Assembly (NCBI GenBank): GCA_045604405.1
Contig: JAZUNZ010000021.1
Span: forward strand, 1 to 6,038
Length of the DNA stretch: 6,038 nt
From: UMGS1649 sp045604405
GTDB taxonomy: Bacteria; Bacillota; Clostridia; TANB77; CAG-465
Reading direction: 5' to 3'
Below, piece after piece: positions 5,119 through 6,038 of the stretch; the first letter of the stretch is position 1, and each line of letters begins with the position of its first letter. A program made the translations under genes and the position numbers. The notes under the pieces are model-generated. The model had not been told where the DNA came from. It did no database searches and was given only the letters and a program-made list of their open reading frames with translations.

Positions 5119-5923
5119 CTAATATCTCCTCGCTTTCTATTACCAAAACATTAACCTTTTTTGAATAAGCAGTTGTTGCATCTATTGCAATTACTTTTTC
5201 ATCTTTTCTTTTTAAAATAGAGAAATCTTCTACATCATCTTTTTTTAAACCATATTTATTTCTTAAATGGTCTGTCCCAAAATGACCTATTACAACACTT
5301 TTGTCTGTGTTTTTTATATTGCTTCCAAAGAAAGTTCCATCATCCCAAGTTAAAGCATCCCAGTCATTATATCCATATCTGAAACAGTGAGGGTTATGCC
5401 AGTCTTCAACTTTAGTATCTATTGCCCCGTGAGTAAAAATATAATTTTCTGTTTCATAATAATAAGGTTGATTTTTTAACCAAGGCAACAATTCAGGAAA
5501 TTCTTCATTTATTTGTTCTTTTGCAATATTTAACCATCTAGCAAAATCTCCAACTGTTGGTTGTTCTATATTCTGTTCTATTAAACACCAACTCTCAAAA
5601 GGTCTTGTTTCGTGTAAAAATTCTGCAAAAGTTTCACTTTCTCCATTTCTAAAATAGTTAAAAGGGTCTAATACAGTTCCTTCTAAATAATCAATAAGCA
5701 TAAGGTCGTGATTTCCCATTATAGTAATTGCTTTTCCTTCGTCGGTTAATCTTTTTAAATAATCATACACTTGTAAAGATTGAGAACCTCTATCAAAATG
5801 GTCTCCCAATACTAACAATAAATTATTTTTATCATTTTCATCATAACCAGCCTCATTCAGAGCTTCTATCAATTGGTCATAATGCCCGTGAATATCTGAC
5901 ACGGCAAATATCTTTTTCTTCAT
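5096..5923 (-). CDS. PPP-type calcineurin-like phosphatase
   Basis: A 275-residue two-metal phosphatase of the PPP branch, which includes phage lambda protein phosphatase, PrpA/PrpB and ApaH (diadenosine tetraphosphate hydrolase). Signature motifs: VSDIHGHYDQL (8-18; D10, H12), LGDHFDRG (39-46; D41, D44, R45), MGNHDLML (69-76; N71, H72), FTHGAID (163-169; H165) and VIGHFGTDHLR (211-221; H214). The SDIHG and GDxxDRG pair is what separates it from the second metallophosphoesterase in this window. The third motif ends GNHD where PPP protein phosphatases usually have GNHE. An insertion between motifs 3 and 4 (about 85-155, rich in aromatic and acidic residues) probably forms a cap over the active site and may set substrate choice: phosphoprotein, dinucleoside polyphosphate or RNA 5' end. 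It starts at ATG 5923 behind AAGGAG, 12 bases after the upstream stop, and ends TGA inside the next gene. Confidence 0.9.
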   Translation of the reverse strand: MKKKIFAVSDIHGHYDQLIEALNEAGYDENDKNNLLLVLGDHFDRGSQSLQVYDYLKRLTDEGKAITIMGNHDLMLIDYLEGTVLDPFNYFRNGESETFAEFLHETRPFESWCLIEQNIEQPTVGDFARWLNIAKEQINEEFPELLPWLKNQPYYYETENYIFTHGAIDTKVEDWHNPHCFRYGYNDWDALTWDDGTFFGSNIKNTDKSVVIGHFGTDHLRNKYGLKKDDVEDFSILKRKDEKVIAIDATTAYSKKVNVLVIESEEILDDVEERR

Positions 5924-5935
5924 AATAGTCTCCTT

Positions 5936-6038
5936 TTATTCTAAAATAAAGCCTCTTACCATTAAAAACTGCTCATCTTTGGTTTCAATTTCTTTATCAA
6001 AACACATACCAAATGTACTAGGATATTCTTTTAATTCA
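5936..6038 (-). CDS. C-terminal end of an unrecognised protein, cut by right window edge
   Basis: Reading the minus strand back from the TAA at 5936-5938, an open frame runs to the window edge with 33 codons. It begins ELKEYPSTFGMCFDKE and ends DEQFLMVRGFILE. No motif is recognised. The stop sits just before the AAGGAG site of the phosphatase gene, which matches the tight spacing of real genes elsewhere in this block, and the frame, strand and base composition agree with its neighbours. Because only the tail is present, length and function cannot be judged. Confidence 0.6.
   Translation of the reverse strand, partial: ELKEYPSTFGMCFDKEIETKDEQFLMVRGFILE

Noticed and set aside
5728..5925. A 65-codon plus-strand open frame
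   Set aside because: It is antisense to the N-terminal part of the PPP-type phosphatase, has no recognisable domain, and is the only opposite-strand candidate. Its predicted protein looks like reverse-complement noise.

Overview
The window is part of an AT-rich (hand-counted samples mostly about 23-35% G+C, with higher patches) tailed-phage or prophage genome, most likely from a low-GC Gram-positive (Bacillota) host. Evidence for this: every gene is on the minus strand, genes are packed with gaps of a few bases or short overlaps, ribosome binding sites are strong AAGGAG-type sites, and the gene content is a typical phage nucleotide-metabolism block. An oxygen-sensitive class III ribonucleotide reductase implies a host that lives, at least part of the time, without oxygen. 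I cannot name host or phage species from sequence alone.

Read in the direction of transcription (from base 6038 down to base 1), the order is: the C-terminal end of an unrecognised protein (6038-5936); a PPP-type calcineurin-like phosphatase (5923-5096); a 68-residue acidic protein of unknown function (5118-4912); NrdD, the anaerobic ribonucleoside-triphosphate reductase (4887-2683); NrdG, its radical-SAM activase (2693-2199); a 56-residue protein with two predicted membrane helices (2206-2036); a second metallophosphoesterase with an N-terminal helix-turn-helix-like segment (1980-1039); an 80-86-residue unknown protein (1018-758); a DUF4406 / nucleoside deoxyribosyltransferase-like protein (755-468); and a trimeric-type dUTPase cut by the left window edge (467-1).

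Functional logic: NrdDG converts NTPs to dNTPs, dUTPase removes dUTP and yields dUMP for thymidylate synthesis, and the DUF4406 protein belongs to a fold that acts on deoxyribonucleosides or their monophosphates. Together they look like a module that shapes the deoxynucleotide pool during phage DNA replication. The two phosphoesterases and the small proteins are embedded in the same run of genes, but their substrates cannot be read from sequence.

There is no intergenic stretch above 50 bases. I found no tRNA, rRNA, CRISPR array, insertion sequence, convincing promoter or rho-independent terminator, so the block is probably transcribed as one message from a promoter beyond base 6038. I see no clear new multi-gene system. 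The best leads are the small membrane protein, the helix-turn-helix-phosphoesterase fusion, the nucleoside-metabolism protein beside dUTPase, and the different base and codon use of nrdG and parts of dut.
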